A program made the position numbers and the translations under genes. A stretch of 64,000 bases of DNA from Dyadobacter alkalitolerans DSM 23607 (lineage in GTDB: Bacteria; Bacteroidota; Bacteroidia; Cytophagales; Spirosomataceae), in the NCBI RefSeq assembly GCF_000428845.1, contig NZ_AUAS01000018.1:1-64000 (forward strand), in the 5' to 3' direction. Within the stretch, counting starts at the first letter, position 1. Every line of letters begins with the position of its first letter. The notes beneath the pieces are model-generated. The model did not search any database. It was not told the DNA's origin and was given only the letters and a program-made list of their open reading frames with translations. This document shows, piece by piece, positions 17,747 to 26,132 of this stretch.

Positions 17747-17767
17747 TGTAGGAAAATCTTACAAATT
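17747..17767. promoter_or_regulatory. Operator-like repeat, copy 1 (inverted relative to copy 2)
   Basis: The 21-bp sequence containing TGTAGGAAAATCTTACAA is the exact reverse complement of 18004-18024. Its core is itself an imperfect palindrome (TTGTA at one end, TACAA at the other in the copy-2 context). It lies 25-45 bp upstream of the 90-residue gene. Confidence 0.6.
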
Positions 17768-17781
17768 CTGAGCAAAAAAAT

Positions 17782-17991
17782 TTACTTTTTATATGTCACT
17801 GAAATATTCACATTAAAGCCATAACGCTCTAATATGGAGATCATACGCTTCTGCGATATGCCTTGGTTAAATTTGAAACTTCGCCAAGCACTTACCAACT
17901 CGCCTTTTTTCTCTTCGGGCGGAAGATCTTTATAAACGTGCTCTAAAAACCAAGCAAAAGCTTCTTCGATCGAACTAAACGATTTTGACAT
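17782..17991 (-). CDS. Small hypothetical protein, paralogue of the gene at 63806
   Basis: The 69-residue protein's pattern (S-x-IEEAFAWFLEHVY, LPPEEKKGELVSAWRSF, ISQKRMISILERYGF) recurs almost position by position in the partial gene at 63806-64000: IKEAFDWWIKNIY, LSPDEKKGKLTNAWRDY, MSESRMKEILIEYG. The last segment could be a helix-turn-helix, which would fit the operator-like repeat 13-33 bp before the start codon. I know of no named family. Co-oriented with the 90-residue gene downstream. Confidence 0.65.
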   Translation of the reverse strand: MSKSFSSIEEAFAWFLEHVYKDLPPEEKKGELVSAWRSFKFNQGISQKRMISILERYGFNVNISVTYKK

Positions 17992-18003
17992 TCAAAAGCA
18001 AAA

Positions 18004-18024
18004 AATTTGTAAGATTTTCCTACA
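18004..18024. promoter_or_regulatory. Operator-like repeat, copy 2
   Basis: TTGTAAGATTTTCCTACAA and two flanking bases form the exact inverse of 17747-17767. The element lies 13-33 bp before the ATG of the 69-residue gene, inside its likely promoter. Each copy reads as TTGTA-N9-TACAA. Perfect conservation of 21 bp in otherwise AT-rich intergenic DNA suggests selection. Confidence 0.6.
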
Positions 18025-18077
18025 AGTAACAATAGATTTTTTCAAGACTTTAAAAACTAAATACTCATATAATGAAA

Positions 18078-18102
18078 TAGAGGCTCTGGATAAGAGCCTC
18101 TA
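18078..18102 (-). terminator. Hairpin after tyrS
   Basis: Perfect 10-bp arms TAGAGGCTCT and AGAGCCTCTA flank the loop GGATA, 12 bp beyond the tyrS stop codon. The U-tract on the tyrS strand is weak. Confidence 0.6.
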
Positions 18103-18113
18103 CAATTTAATAA

Positions 18114-19415
18114 CTAAACAACCCGAACCAAATGATTCTTCTTCCCCTTAGATATCAATAAAAACCGATCCTGCAACAAGCTAAAATCACTCAAAACCTG
18201 CTCTGCAGCAGTAACTTTCACCTTATTGACACTAACTGCATTCTGCTGAATCGCCCTTCTTGCCTCGCCTTTTGAAGCGTAGATTTCAGATTTTGTAACC
18301 GTAGAAATCAAGTCAGTAATGTTAGCGGTTTCGCTCCATTCGGCTTGGGTGATTTCGGTTTGGGGGACGCCGGCGAAGATGGTGTCGAATTCGTCGGCTT
18401 CGATGCTTTGTAATGTTTCCAATGTCGCTTTGCCGAATAACACTTCTGAGGCTTTCAGGGCGGTTTGGTAGGCCCGTTCTGAATGGATTCGGATCGTGAG
18501 TTCGCATGCCAGGGCTTTTTGCATGATGCGCAAATGCGGCTCGGCGGCGTGGCTTGCTTCGAGTGCTTCGATTTCCTCTTTGTTTTTGAAAGAAAAAACC
18601 TTCAAATAACGCGGCAAGTCCTCGTCGGCCTGGTTGAGCCAGAATTGATAGAACTCGTAAGGCGATGTTTTTTCAGGATCGAGCCAGATGTTCCCGCCTT
18701 CGCTTTTGCCGAATTTGGAGCCGTCGGATTTGGTCAAAAGGGGCGTTGTGAGCGCGTAGGCCTTGAAATAGCCTTCTTCGTCACCTTCTTTGCGACGGAT
18801 GATCTCCGTTCCGGTCGTAATGTTGCCCCACTGATCCGAACCACCCATTTGCAGCCGAATATTTTTGGTTTTATATAAATGATAAAAATCGTAGCCTTGT
18901 AATAATTGGTAAGAAAACTCAGTAAATGATATCCCTGTTTCCAGACGCTTCTTAACCGAATCTTTGGACATCATATAATTGACACTCAAAAACTTACCTG
19001 CCTCACGCAGAAACTGCAAAAAGCCAATATCTTTGAACCAATCGTAATTATTGACCATTTCGGCAGAATTCTCACCGCAGTCAAAATCCAGAAAACGCTC
19101 CAATTGTTTCCGAATGCCTTCTTGGTTAAACTGCAATGTATCTTCATCCAAAAACGACCGTTCAGAAGCCTTGAACGACGGATCACCGATCATTCCCGTA
19201 GCCCCGCCAATCAACGCAAATGGCTTATGGCCAGCACGTTGAAAATGAACGAGCAGCATGATTGTTGCCAAGTTGCCGATGTGCAGCGAAGAAGCCGTGG
19301 GATCAAAACCGATATAACCGGCCGTCATTTCCTTGTTCAGTTGTTCTTCCGTTCCGGGCATCACATCGTGCAACATTCCGCGCCAGCGCAATTCGGCAAT
19401 AAAATCAGTCGTCAT
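18114..19415 (-). CDS. tyrS: Tyrosyl-tRNA synthetase
   Basis: This class I aminoacyl-tRNA synthetase charges tRNA-Tyr. The preferred start is ATG at 19413-19415 (433 residues), which puts the usual short helix before the catalytic domain; an upstream in-frame ATG adds 8 residues. Visible are the HIGH-type motif H45-IGN, the tyrosine/tRNA region with YDFYHL and MGGSDQWGNIT, the KMSKS-type loop K234-FGKS, and a C-terminal S4 RNA-binding domain with ASKGEARRAIQQNAVSVN. It is divergent from the GH43-like gene, with their promoters packed into about 120 bp. Confidence 0.96.
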   Translation of the reverse strand: MTTDFIAELRWRGMLHDVMPGTEEQLNKEMTAGYIGFDPTASSLHIGNLATIMLLVHFQRAGHKPFALIGGATGMIGDPSFKASERSFLDEDTLQFNQEGIRKQLERFLDFDCGENSAEMVNNYDWFKDIGFLQFLREAGKFLSVNYMMSKDSVKKRLETGISFTEFSYQLLQGYDFYHLYKTKNIRLQMGGSDQWGNITTGTEIIRRKEGDEEGYFKAYALTTPLLTKSDGSKFGKSEGGNIWLDPEKTSPYEFYQFWLNQADEDLPRYLKVFSFKNKEEIEALEASHAAEPHLRIMQKALACELTIRIHSERAYQTALKASEVLFGKATLETLQSIEADEFDTIFAGVPQTEITQAEWSETANITDLISTVTKSEIYASKGEARRAIQQNAVSVNKVKVTAAEQVLSDFSLLQDRFLLISKGKKNHLVRVV

Positions 19416-19534
19416 TATCAAAGGTGTTACTTTTTTCAAAATCGAAGCGCAAAGGTAAAGGTTATCAGTTTACCGCGAAAGTGTCTATTTTAGCAACATT
19501 AAAAGATTATTCTGCACAGAAAGCTCACATACTA

Positions 19535-21307
19535 ATGATTCGATATCTCCGAAATGCCTTTTTCTGCACATTACTGGCCGTTGTTTGTCAGCCAGTTTCC
19601 GCGCAAATGACCTATTGTAATCCGATGGACATTGATTACAAATACAATTTTGAGCAGCTAAATGAGAAAATAAGTTACCGTTCCGGTGCTGATCCGGTGA
19701 TCATTAATCATAAAGTTTCGGGCAAAGGCAGTGATTACTACATGTTTGTGACTATTCAGGGCGGTTACTGGCATTCTAAGGATATGATCAACTGGAAATA
19801 TCTGACCGCCAACCGCTGGCCTTTCGAGGATATGTGCGCACCGGCGGCGGTTTCTGCGCGGGACACATTGTTTTTATTCCAATCCACTTTCGAATCGCGT
19901 CCTATCCTTTATTCCGTTGCGCCCGAAAAGGGCATCTGGGAGTTTTACAACCGCTGGACGCCGCGCCTTCCGAAGGACATTGGTCCTTGGGACCCAGCCA
20001 TTTACCATGACCCTGACACTGACAGGTGGTTCATGTATTGGGGTTCGTCGAATGTGTATCCGATTTTCGGCGCAGAGCTCGACCATAGCAAAAAATTGGC
20101 CTTTAAAGATCAATACAAGGCGATGTTTTGGCTAAATCAATACGAGCACGGCTGGGAACGCTTCGGCCCGAACCATTCCGATCCCTTCAAACCATTTACC
20201 GAAGGCGCCTGGATGACCAAGCATAATGGCAAATATTACCTGCAATACGGCGCGCCAGGAACAGAATATAATGTTTATGCAAATGGCACCTATGTCGGTG
20301 ACGATCCGCTAGGGCCATTCACTTATGCGCCGTACAACCCGGTTTCCTACAAGCCCGGCGGCTTTGCGACCGGTGCCGGACATGGGAATACATTTCAGGA
20401 TAATTATGGCAATTACTGGAACACCGGAACGTCGTGGATCGGCTTCAATTGGGGCATGGAAAGGCGCATTGTAAGATATGCAGCCGGTTTTGATAAAGAT
20501 GGCCAAATGTTCGCCAACACTCGGTTCGGCGATTTTCCACATAAAATGACAACCAAAAAATGGGAAGGAAAAGGCGACGAGTTATTCACTGGCTGGATGC
20601 TGCTTTCCTACAAAAAAGCCGTCACAGCATCCTCCGTCATGGACACCATGTCCGCCGCCAAAATCACGGACGAAAATCCAAGGACATTCTGGGTTGCCAA
20701 ACAGAATAAACCAGGCGAAACCCTCACCATTGACCTACAAAAAGAGCAGGAAATTAAAGCACTCCAAGTCAATTACGCAGATTACAAATCGGACATTTTC
20801 GACAACAAACCAGAAGTCGTCTACACCCAATTCAAAATCCTGACTTCCAACGACGGAAAAAAATGGGACGTCGCCAGCGACCTTACGAATGAGCCCAAAC
20901 GAGACCGGCCCTGCGCATACATTGAGCTCGCCAAACCTGTAAAAGCGCGTTACGTTCGTTATGAACACATTTACGTCGCATCGCCTAATCTGGCCATCAG
21001 CGAATTTCGCGTTTTTGGAAACGGCTTCGGCAAAGCGCCACAAACCCCCGCAAACTTCACAGCCATCCGCCAAAAAGATACCAGAAATGCAGATTTAAAA
21101 TGGGAAAAAGTCCCGGGCGTGACCGGCTATAATGTCCTTTGGGGAATCGCACCAGATAAATTATATCAGACTTACCAATTTTGGGATGATGAGCCTAACA
21201 CATTTGAACTGAGAGCATTGAACGTCGGCGTGCCTTATTACTTTGCCATTGAGGCGTTTAATGAGAATGGGGTTTCTGAGAAGAGTGCAGTTGTTGGGGT
21301 GAAGTGA
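19535..21307 (+). CDS. Secreted GH43-like glycosidase with discoidin and fibronectin III domains
   Basis: The chosen ATG at 19535 gives 590 residues and a clean signal peptide (FFCTLLAVVCQPVSAQ). The open frame extends 37 codons further up, but that part lies in the promoter space of tyrS. A five-bladed-propeller catalytic domain of the GH43/GH32 clan type covers about 25-350, with SGADPVI (general base Asp), WDPAIYHDP (second Asp) and FTEGAW (candidate acid Glu). An F5/8 discoidin-like sugar-binding domain follows at about 365-500, ending YVRYEHIY-ISEFRVFG. A fibronectin type III domain closes the protein (about 508-590). The target is probably an arabinose- or xylose-containing glycan, but this is uncertain. 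Confidence 0.85.
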   Translation: MIRYLRNAFFCTLLAVVCQPVSAQMTYCNPMDIDYKYNFEQLNEKISYRSGADPVIINHKVSGKGSDYYMFVTIQGGYWHSKDMINWKYLTANRWPFEDMCAPAAVSARDTLFLFQSTFESRPILYSVAPEKGIWEFYNRWTPRLPKDIGPWDPAIYHDPDTDRWFMYWGSSNVYPIFGAELDHSKKLAFKDQYKAMFWLNQYEHGWERFGPNHSDPFKPFTEGAWMTKHNGKYYLQYGAPGTEYNVYANGTYVGDDPLGPFTYAPYNPVSYKPGGFATGAGHGNTFQDNYGNYWNTGTSWIGFNWGMERRIVRYAAGFDKDGQMFANTRFGDFPHKMTTKKWEGKGDELFTGWMLLSYKKAVTASSVMDTMSAAKITDENPRTFWVAKQNKPGETLTIDLQKEQEIKALQVNYADYKSDIFDNKPEVVYTQFKILTSNDGKKWDVASDLTNEPKRDRPCAYIELAKPVKARYVRYEHIYVASPNLAISEFRVFGNGFGKAPQTPANFTAIRQKDTRNADLKWEKVPGVTGYNVLWGIAPDKLYQTYQFWDDEPNTFELRALNVGVPYYFAIEAFNENGVSEKSAVVGVK

Positions 21308-21308
21308 T

Positions 21309-21902
21309 TTAAATAATCTCTTCGTCGGGGATGAAAACAATGTTTTCGTAAATCGCTGAGAGTGTTATTTCAAAATTTAGAGATTCAAAACTGATAATAT
21401 CGGTGGGTTGATCGAAAGTTTGGTAAGTCCAAATGTCCGGTTGCTCCGTGCGGCTAAACAACTCGACGTAAAATTCGTTTTGAGAAACCAACATGTAATG
21501 TTCAAGGGATGGAATTCCTTTATACATTCTAAGTTTGAACCCACGATCGTAAGTTGCTGAACTTTTCGAAAGGACTTCGACCAATATACTGGGGTGCTTA
21601 ACAATGTATGTCCCATTTATATCTGCCTTTGCACAGGTAACGATTACATCAGGATAGGGATAGAAAAAATTTTGAACGGCCTCAACCTTAATGTTTTCAG
21701 CAAAAACCCGACATCCTTTTGGAATAAAAATCTTTTTCAGCAGTGAACGGACATTGTCCACTATGTCATTATGATTCATAGTCGTCCCTGCCATGGCGAA
21801 AATTTCTCCATCGTAAAATTCATGACGAACTTCACTTTTCTCCTCCATTTCCAGGTATTCTGCTACGGTGTATTTTTGCTCTGAAATTTGTGCGTGTCCC
21901 AT
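21309..21902 (-). CDS. Uma2 family (DUF820) putative endonuclease
   Basis: The 197-residue protein starts at ATG 21900-21902; a TTG 6 codons upstream is possible but less likely. The fold is the PD-(D/E)xK-like Uma2 family, recognised by YTVAEYLEMEE, RHEFYDGEIFAMAG, the acidic YPDVIVTC strand and ILVEVLSKSS-TYDRGFKLRMY. The family is common in cyanobacteria and Bacteroidota and its biological role is unclear. Its stop is 1 bp from the end of the convergent glycosidase gene. Confidence 0.85.
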   Translation of the reverse strand: MGHAQISEQKYTVAEYLEMEEKSEVRHEFYDGEIFAMAGTTMNHNDIVDNVRSLLKKIFIPKGCRVFAENIKVEAVQNFFYPYPDVIVTCAKADINGTYIVKHPSILVEVLSKSSATYDRGFKLRMYKGIPSLEHYMLVSQNEFYVELFSRTEQPDIWTYQTFDQPTDIISFESLNFEITLSAIYENIVFIPDEEII

Positions 21903-21957
21903 ATCGGTTGATTTTTTCAAAACAAATTACATCAAAATCTGAGGATTTTCAAATCGC

Positions 21958-23223
21958 TCAATCCTCCCGCCACAACAGCGAAGAATCCCCATAACTTAAA
22001 AACCGATAACCCTTCTCAAATGCTTCGGCGTAAATGCGTTTCCAATCCTGGCCAGTTAGGGCCGCTACTAGGAGAATTAACGTAGAGCCAGGCTGGTGAA
22101 AGTTGGTGACCAAGCCCTGGCAAAGTCGGAATTTGTAGCCCGGGAAGATGAAGATTTCGGTTTCGCCAACAATATGGTCGGTGTTTTGTTCCTCCATAAA
22201 GGTTAGGATTGCTTGCAATGCTCCATCGGGCGATGGCAAATCATTCTCTTTGAACGGATAGGGATAGAGTTTTTCGATAAAAAATTCCGTGGTTTCCTGG
22301 CGAAACAGCTTTACACCAAACCAATATAAACTTTCCAAAGACCGCAGTGATGTTGTGCCGACCGGAACAATGCTTTGGATGTTTCCGAGCAAATCAAGGA
22401 TTAGTTGCTTAGTGAAAACAACCTGCTCGGAATGCATCCGATGCTCGGTTACCGAGCTGACTTTGATGGGCTGGAATGTGCCTGCACCTACGTGAAGCGT
22501 TAGAAACGATTTTTTTACACCCTTTGATTCAAGCTTTTGGAAAACCTCTGGCGTGAAATGTAGTCCGGCTGTTGGTGCTGCAACGGCGCCGTCGTGGTGG
22601 GCGTAGACGGTTTGGTACGATTCCGAATCGCGTGCTTCCGTGTTGCGGTTCAGGTATGGGGGCAATGGAATCTCGCCAAGGGCTTTTACAATGTCCAAAA
22701 AGACAAAGTCGCCAGTCCAGGTCAGGCGAACGAGATTTTGGTCGTAATCCTCGTAATTGACGGACAGACTAACTTGCTGACCGTTAATATCAATGTTCGT
22801 AGTCAGCTGATCTGCTAACTTCCAGCGCTTTTTGTTGCCAATCATGCTTTCCCAAACACACGAATCCTTAACCAGCATTGCATCGTTGATTACACGAGTC
22901 GGCAGCTCGGGGTGCAGCAATAGGATTTCGATAACCGCTCCAGTCTCCTTTTTGAAATAGGCCCTTGCCGGGATTACTTTGGTGTCGTTGAAGACAAGAA
23001 GGGTTTTTGCAGGCAGGTTTTCGGGCAAATCGGTAAAACGCTTGTGCGCGACTTCGCCGGATTTATAAATCAGAAGCTTGGAATGATCTCGGTTTTCGAG
23101 CGGGTATTTTGCGATTCGGTTGTCGGGAAGGTCATAAGTGTAATCTTCCAAACGAATGGATTCTGCTGCTTTGAGCCAGGAGTCTTCGAGATTTTCGTTG
23201 CCTTGGGGTTCTGCTTCTTCCAT
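21958..23223 (-). CDS. queA: tRNA S-adenosylmethionine ribosyltransferase-isomerase
   Basis: QueA transfers and isomerises the ribosyl moiety of SAM onto 7-aminomethyl-7-deazaguanine in tRNA to give epoxyqueuosine. The 421-residue sequence is somewhat longer than the usual 340-360 because of an acidic N-terminal extension (about 25 residues) and insertions. Core blocks are YDLPDNRIAKYPL, LLVFNDTKVIPAR, AAPTAGLHFTPEV, VGAGTFQPIK and LVTNFHQPGSTLILLVAA. The DUF1648-like membrane gene ends 8 bp into the space upstream, so the two may be co-transcribed. No other queuosine gene is in the window. Confidence 0.95.
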   Translation of the reverse strand: MEEAEPQGNENLEDSWLKAAESIRLEDYTYDLPDNRIAKYPLENRDHSKLLIYKSGEVAHKRFTDLPENLPAKTLLVFNDTKVIPARAYFKKETGAVIEILLLHPELPTRVINDAMLVKDSCVWESMIGNKKRWKLADQLTTNIDINGQQVSLSVNYEDYDQNLVRLTWTGDFVFLDIVKALGEIPLPPYLNRNTEARDSESYQTVYAHHDGAVAAPTAGLHFTPEVFQKLESKGVKKSFLTLHVGAGTFQPIKVSSVTEHRMHSEQVVFTKQLILDLLGNIQSIVPVGTTSLRSLESLYWFGVKLFRQETTEFFIEKLYPYPFKENDLPSPDGALQAILTFMEEQNTDHIVGETEIFIFPGYKFRLCQGLVTNFHQPGSTLILLVAALTGQDWKRIYAEAFEKGYRFLSYGDSSLLWRED

Positions 23224-23231
23224 TCCTTTTT

Positions 23232-23744
23232 CTACAATTTATCCTCGGGAGCCGGTGTCCACAGCAATCTTAATGGCAAAAGGAAAACAATGATCATTAG
23301 TCCCAAACCAACATAATACAGCCAGGAAAAATCGAAAACATCGAGCTTATATTGCTGACTATTAACGGTCGCGAGTGCGAAAAGGCTCATGCCGATGATC
23401 GTGTTGATGACCGCAACGAGGCAGTAAAGCCAGTTGATCAAATGCTCGTTCAATGCTTCGCGGTGCTGTGCCCACACTTTCTTGTTCAAAATTGGCAAAT
23501 GCATCGGGTCCACTTTAGGAATGTGGCGGGCCAAGCCAGTGATCAGCACGTTATTAAGCAGAAACAGTGCCATGACAATGTAAAAAATGTGCTCTTTTTC
23601 AAGATATTTTTCAGCCAGACCATTGTCTGAGAAATCAACTGCAACCGTCTGCGGAAAAACCGAATACGTCCATACCAGCGCCCCGATCACCAGGATCAAA
23701 GACATCCAGCGCCATACTTTTATAACAAATGTTGTAACTTTCAT
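23232..23744 (-). CDS. Four-helix integral membrane protein, DUF1648-like
   Basis: The 170-residue protein has four hydrophobic segments (about 12-28, 52-70, 104-125, 143-162). The extracytoplasmic stretch FPQTVAVDFSDNGLAEKYLEK after helix 1 recalls the DUF1648 arrangement. The cytoplasmic loop contains HIPKVDPMHLPILNKKVW. Role unknown. It sits directly upstream of queA on the same strand. ATG start. Confidence 0.7.
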   Translation of the reverse strand: MKVTTFVIKVWRWMSLILVIGALVWTYSVFPQTVAVDFSDNGLAEKYLEKEHIFYIVMALFLLNNVLITGLARHIPKVDPMHLPILNKKVWAQHREALNEHLINWLYCLVAVINTIIGMSLFALATVNSQQYKLDVFDFSWLYYVGLGLMIIVFLLPLRLLWTPAPEDKL

Positions 23745-23844
23745 GAATCAGTAACCTCGGAAGGTTTTATCGCCATAGTAAATTTGGCTGCAAAATTAGG
23801 TTGGGGAGTTTCCAAAACCTAATTGGAGAACGTTAATGATTATA

Positions 23845-23869
23845 AATGTTAACTTTGAAAGTTGACATT
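23845..23869. promoter_or_regulatory. Near-perfect 12-bp-arm palindrome before the BrnT-type gene
   Basis: AATGTTAACTTT and AAAGTTGACATT around a single central G pair at 11 of 12 positions. The site ends 26 bp before the start codon at 23896, where a toxin-antitoxin autoregulatory operator is expected. Function inferred. Confidence 0.55.
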
Positions 23870-23895
23870 CTCATAACACACTATACATATATTTA

Positions 23896-24186
23896 ATGAT
23901 TGAATTTGAATGGGATAGCTATAATATTAAACATGTTATAGAAGACTATCCAAGTCGAGAAAATACCATAAGTGAAGTGGAAAGCGTTTTTTTAGATCCA
24001 TTTGTAATCTACCGAAAAGGCAACCACGTTGCTGCCGAGCAGAGATACAGAGCTATCGGTTTAAGCAACTTAGGAAGAATTAACGTTGTTATCTTCACTG
24101 TCAGTAACGAAAAAATCCGACCCATAAGCAGCTGGCCTGCGAATACACAAACTAGACGACTTTACCATGAAAGAGCAAAAAACTAA
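23896..24186 (+). CDS. BrnT-family toxin
   Basis: The 96-residue protein has the BrnT order of motifs: IEFEWDSYNIKHVI, a VESVFLDP strand, EQRYRAIGLSNLGRINVVIF, and a C-terminal RPISSWPANTQTRRLYHER with arginine-rich end. BrnT toxins are RelE-fold ribonucleases that inhibit translation. The next small gene overlaps its last 20 bp and is the presumed antitoxin, keeping the toxin-first order typical of brnTA. Confidence 0.87.
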   Translation: MIEFEWDSYNIKHVIEDYPSRENTISEVESVFLDPFVIYRKGNHVAAEQRYRAIGLSNLGRINVVIFTVSNEKIRPISSWPANTQTRRLYHERAKN

Positions 24187-24331
24187 GACAATCGCTGTAA
24201 TCCGAAATCAGCATACGAAGGCGGAGATGAAGGCAATTGAAAAGGAATTATTAGATCCTAATGCGAAAAATTATACGCTTCAGGAAATATTTGAAATGAG
24301 TAAAAATGAAAATATACACCAAAACAGGTGA
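24167..24331 (+). CDS. Short putative antitoxin of the BrnT-type module
   Basis: The 54-residue frame starts at ATG 24167 inside the end of the toxin gene and runs 26 bp into the following cobalamin adenosyltransferase gene. The product is charged, with a predicted helix around HTKAEMKAIEKELLD. It is shorter than typical BrnA antitoxins (about 80 residues or more) and the usual ribbon-helix-helix end is not apparent. It may be an alternative antitoxin type or a truncated one whose reading now ends inside the next gene. Confidence 0.6.
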   Translation: MKEQKTKTIAVIRNQHTKAEMKAIEKELLDPNAKNYTLQEIFEMSKNENIHQNR

Positions 24332-24866
24332 CAGAGGAACGACGTCCCTTATCGGCGGTACGCGATTGAGTAAGGCGCATGTGCGGATTGATGCTTATGG
24401 CACAGTCGATGAGCTGAATAGTTATATCGGAATGTTGCGCGATCAGCCGGTTAATGAGCAGCGGCGGGATCTCTTGAAAGAGATTCAGGACCGGCTTTTT
24501 ACGATCGGCTCGCATCTGGCCTCCGAATCGGATCAGGTGCAACGGGTTTTGCCGGATTTGCTGGATGATGATGTGGCGTTACTGGAAACGGAAATGGACC
24601 TGATTGATTCTCAAATTCCACCGTTAAGAGCATTTGTGTTGCCGGGCGGGCATCCGTCCGTTTCGTTTGGGCACATTGCGCGGACTGTCTGCCGGCGGGC
24701 CGAGCGGGCGGTGATCTATTTGCAGCAGGGAGAAGAGGTCGAGGATATTGTGGTTCGTTACCTGAACAGGCTTTCGGATTATTTATTTATGCTCTGCCGC
24801 GCCATGACTTATGAGCTGGAAATTGATGAAGTTACGTGGAAACCGAGGGTCGCCCCAAAAAAATAA
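24306..24866 (+). CDS. Cob(I)alamin adenosyltransferase, PduO type
   Basis: The 186-residue enzyme makes adenosylcobalamin from ATP and cob(I)alamin. The ATP-binding N-terminus KIYTKTGDRGTTSLIGGTR and the helical core with GTVDELNSYIG, ICRRAERAV-like (here VCRRAERAV) and RYLNRLSDYLFML are diagnostic of the PduO family. Its ATG lies 26 bp inside the upstream putative antitoxin frame, so translation may be coupled. No other B12 gene is adjacent, though a BtuB-like receptor gene lies at 45759. Confidence 0.93.
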   Translation: MKIYTKTGDRGTTSLIGGTRLSKAHVRIDAYGTVDELNSYIGMLRDQPVNEQRRDLLKEIQDRLFTIGSHLASESDQVQRVLPDLLDDDVALLETEMDLIDSQIPPLRAFVLPGGHPSVSFGHIARTVCRRAERAVIYLQQGEEVEDIVVRYLNRLSDYLFMLCRAMTYELEIDEVTWKPRVAPKK

Positions 24867-24978
24867 TTGTTATACTAAATATCCGTTGTTTATAGATTTA
24901 TTTTTTTAAATTGCGGGACTTAGGAAAGCCGCAAAACTTCCTCAAAAAACAATATCCGCAATCTAAATTTTTGGCATT

Positions 24979-26046
24979 ATGACAGCCGACACGTTGCAAA
25001 TAGAGGTTCAGCAGACAACAAATTCACGTTTGCAAGAGGTTGATTTCAATAACCTCGTTTTTGGCCGGAACATTTCCGACCACATGTTTATCGCCGAGTA
25101 TCGCGAAGGTCAGTGGCAAGACCTCCGGATCGTCCCTTATGGTGATCTCGCGCTAAGTCCTGCAACAGCCGCGCTGCATTACGGTCAGGCTATTTTCGAA
25201 GGCATGAAAGCCTATAAAAGTGCCGAAGGAGAAGTGCTTCTTTTCCGCGCAATTGATAACTGGAAACGACTGAATAAATCTGCAGAACGCCTTTGCATGC
25301 CTACGATCCCGGAAGAAATCTTTATGAGCGGGCTTACAGAATTGCTTCGTCAGGATGCGGATTGGGTGCCTTCACAAGAAGGTTGCTCGCTATATATTCG
25401 CCCTTATATGTTCGCTACGGACCCCTATATTGGTGTAAAACCTTCTGATTCTTACTACTTTATCATATTCACAAGCCCGGTTGGCACGTATTATGCGAAG
25501 CCTCCGCGGGTAAAAGTGGAAACGCATTTCATCCGTGCTGCCGAAGGTGGCGTGGGCGCAACCAAATGCGCAGGAAACTACGCAGGTTCATTGTATCCGG
25601 CGAAACTGGCGCAGCAGGAGGGTTACGATCAACTGATCTGGACCGATGCGCGTGAGCATGCGTACATTGAGGAATCCGGAACGATGAACATTATGTTTAT
25701 CCTGGATGGCAAACTGGTGACGCCATATGTTTCCGAAACCACATTGGACGGCATCACGCGTAAAAGCATCGTTGCCATTGCACAGCACTGGGGCATTCCG
25801 GTGGAAGAACGCCGGGTAAGTGTGAAAGAAATCATTGACGGCCTGAAAGACGGAAGTCTGGAAGCTGCATTCGGTGCTGGAACGGCGGTTGTGATCTCTC
25901 CGTTCGCGAGCATTGCCTACGAAGGCGTGGATTATCCGCTTCCTGAAATCAAAGAAGATTCATTTGTCAATAAAGTAAAGCGTTACCTGACGGATTTACG
26001 CACTGGCAAAGAGGAAGATACATTTGGCTGGATGCTGAAAGTATAG
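24979..26046 (+). CDS. ilvE: Branched-chain amino acid aminotransferase
   Basis: This fold-type IV PLP enzyme of 355 residues performs the last transamination for valine, leucine and isoleucine. The PLP lysine is Lys196 in GATKCAGNYAGS. The RLNKSAERL and EESGTMNIMF blocks and the C-terminal FGAGTAVVISP phosphate-binding loop are present. Length and motifs match the BCAT-II group. A strong terminator follows directly. ATG at 24979. Confidence 0.94.
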   Translation: MTADTLQIEVQQTTNSRLQEVDFNNLVFGRNISDHMFIAEYREGQWQDLRIVPYGDLALSPATAALHYGQAIFEGMKAYKSAEGEVLLFRAIDNWKRLNKSAERLCMPTIPEEIFMSGLTELLRQDADWVPSQEGCSLYIRPYMFATDPYIGVKPSDSYYFIIFTSPVGTYYAKPPRVKVETHFIRAAEGGVGATKCAGNYAGSLYPAKLAQQEGYDQLIWTDAREHAYIEESGTMNIMFILDGKLVTPYVSETTLDGITRKSIVAIAQHWGIPVEERRVSVKEIIDGLKDGSLEAAFGAGTAVVISPFASIAYEGVDYPLPEIKEDSFVNKVKRYLTDLRTGKEEDTFGWMLKV

Positions 26047-26061
26047 TTCTGATATTTATAC

Positions 26062-26099
26062 AAAAGGCCCGGTTAAGCAATCTTAACCGGGCCTTTTGG
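26062..26099 (+). terminator. Strong rho-independent-type hairpin after ilvE
   Basis: Perfect 16-bp arms AAAAGGCCCGGTTAAG (26062-26077) and CTTAACCGGGCCTTTT (26082-26097) flank a CAAT loop, 15 bases after the ilvE stop. The A-rich and T-rich ends make it work in both directions. Confidence 0.92.
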
Positions 26100-26132
26100 T
26101 TTATACATTAACCGGGCTTTCTGTTTTATATA
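26083..26132. repeat. 25-bp imperfect tandem duplication of the terminator arm
   Basis: 26083-26107 (starting TTAACCGGGCCTTTTGG) is followed immediately by a diverged copy at 26108-26132 (TTAACCGGGCTTTCTG). The second copy overlaps the stop codon of the AraC-family gene (26126-26128). Confidence 0.7.

Noticed and set aside
19424..19534. Upstream start for the GH43-like gene
   Set aside because: It would overlap the tyrS promoter and start and would hide the signal peptide, which begins cleanly at 19535.
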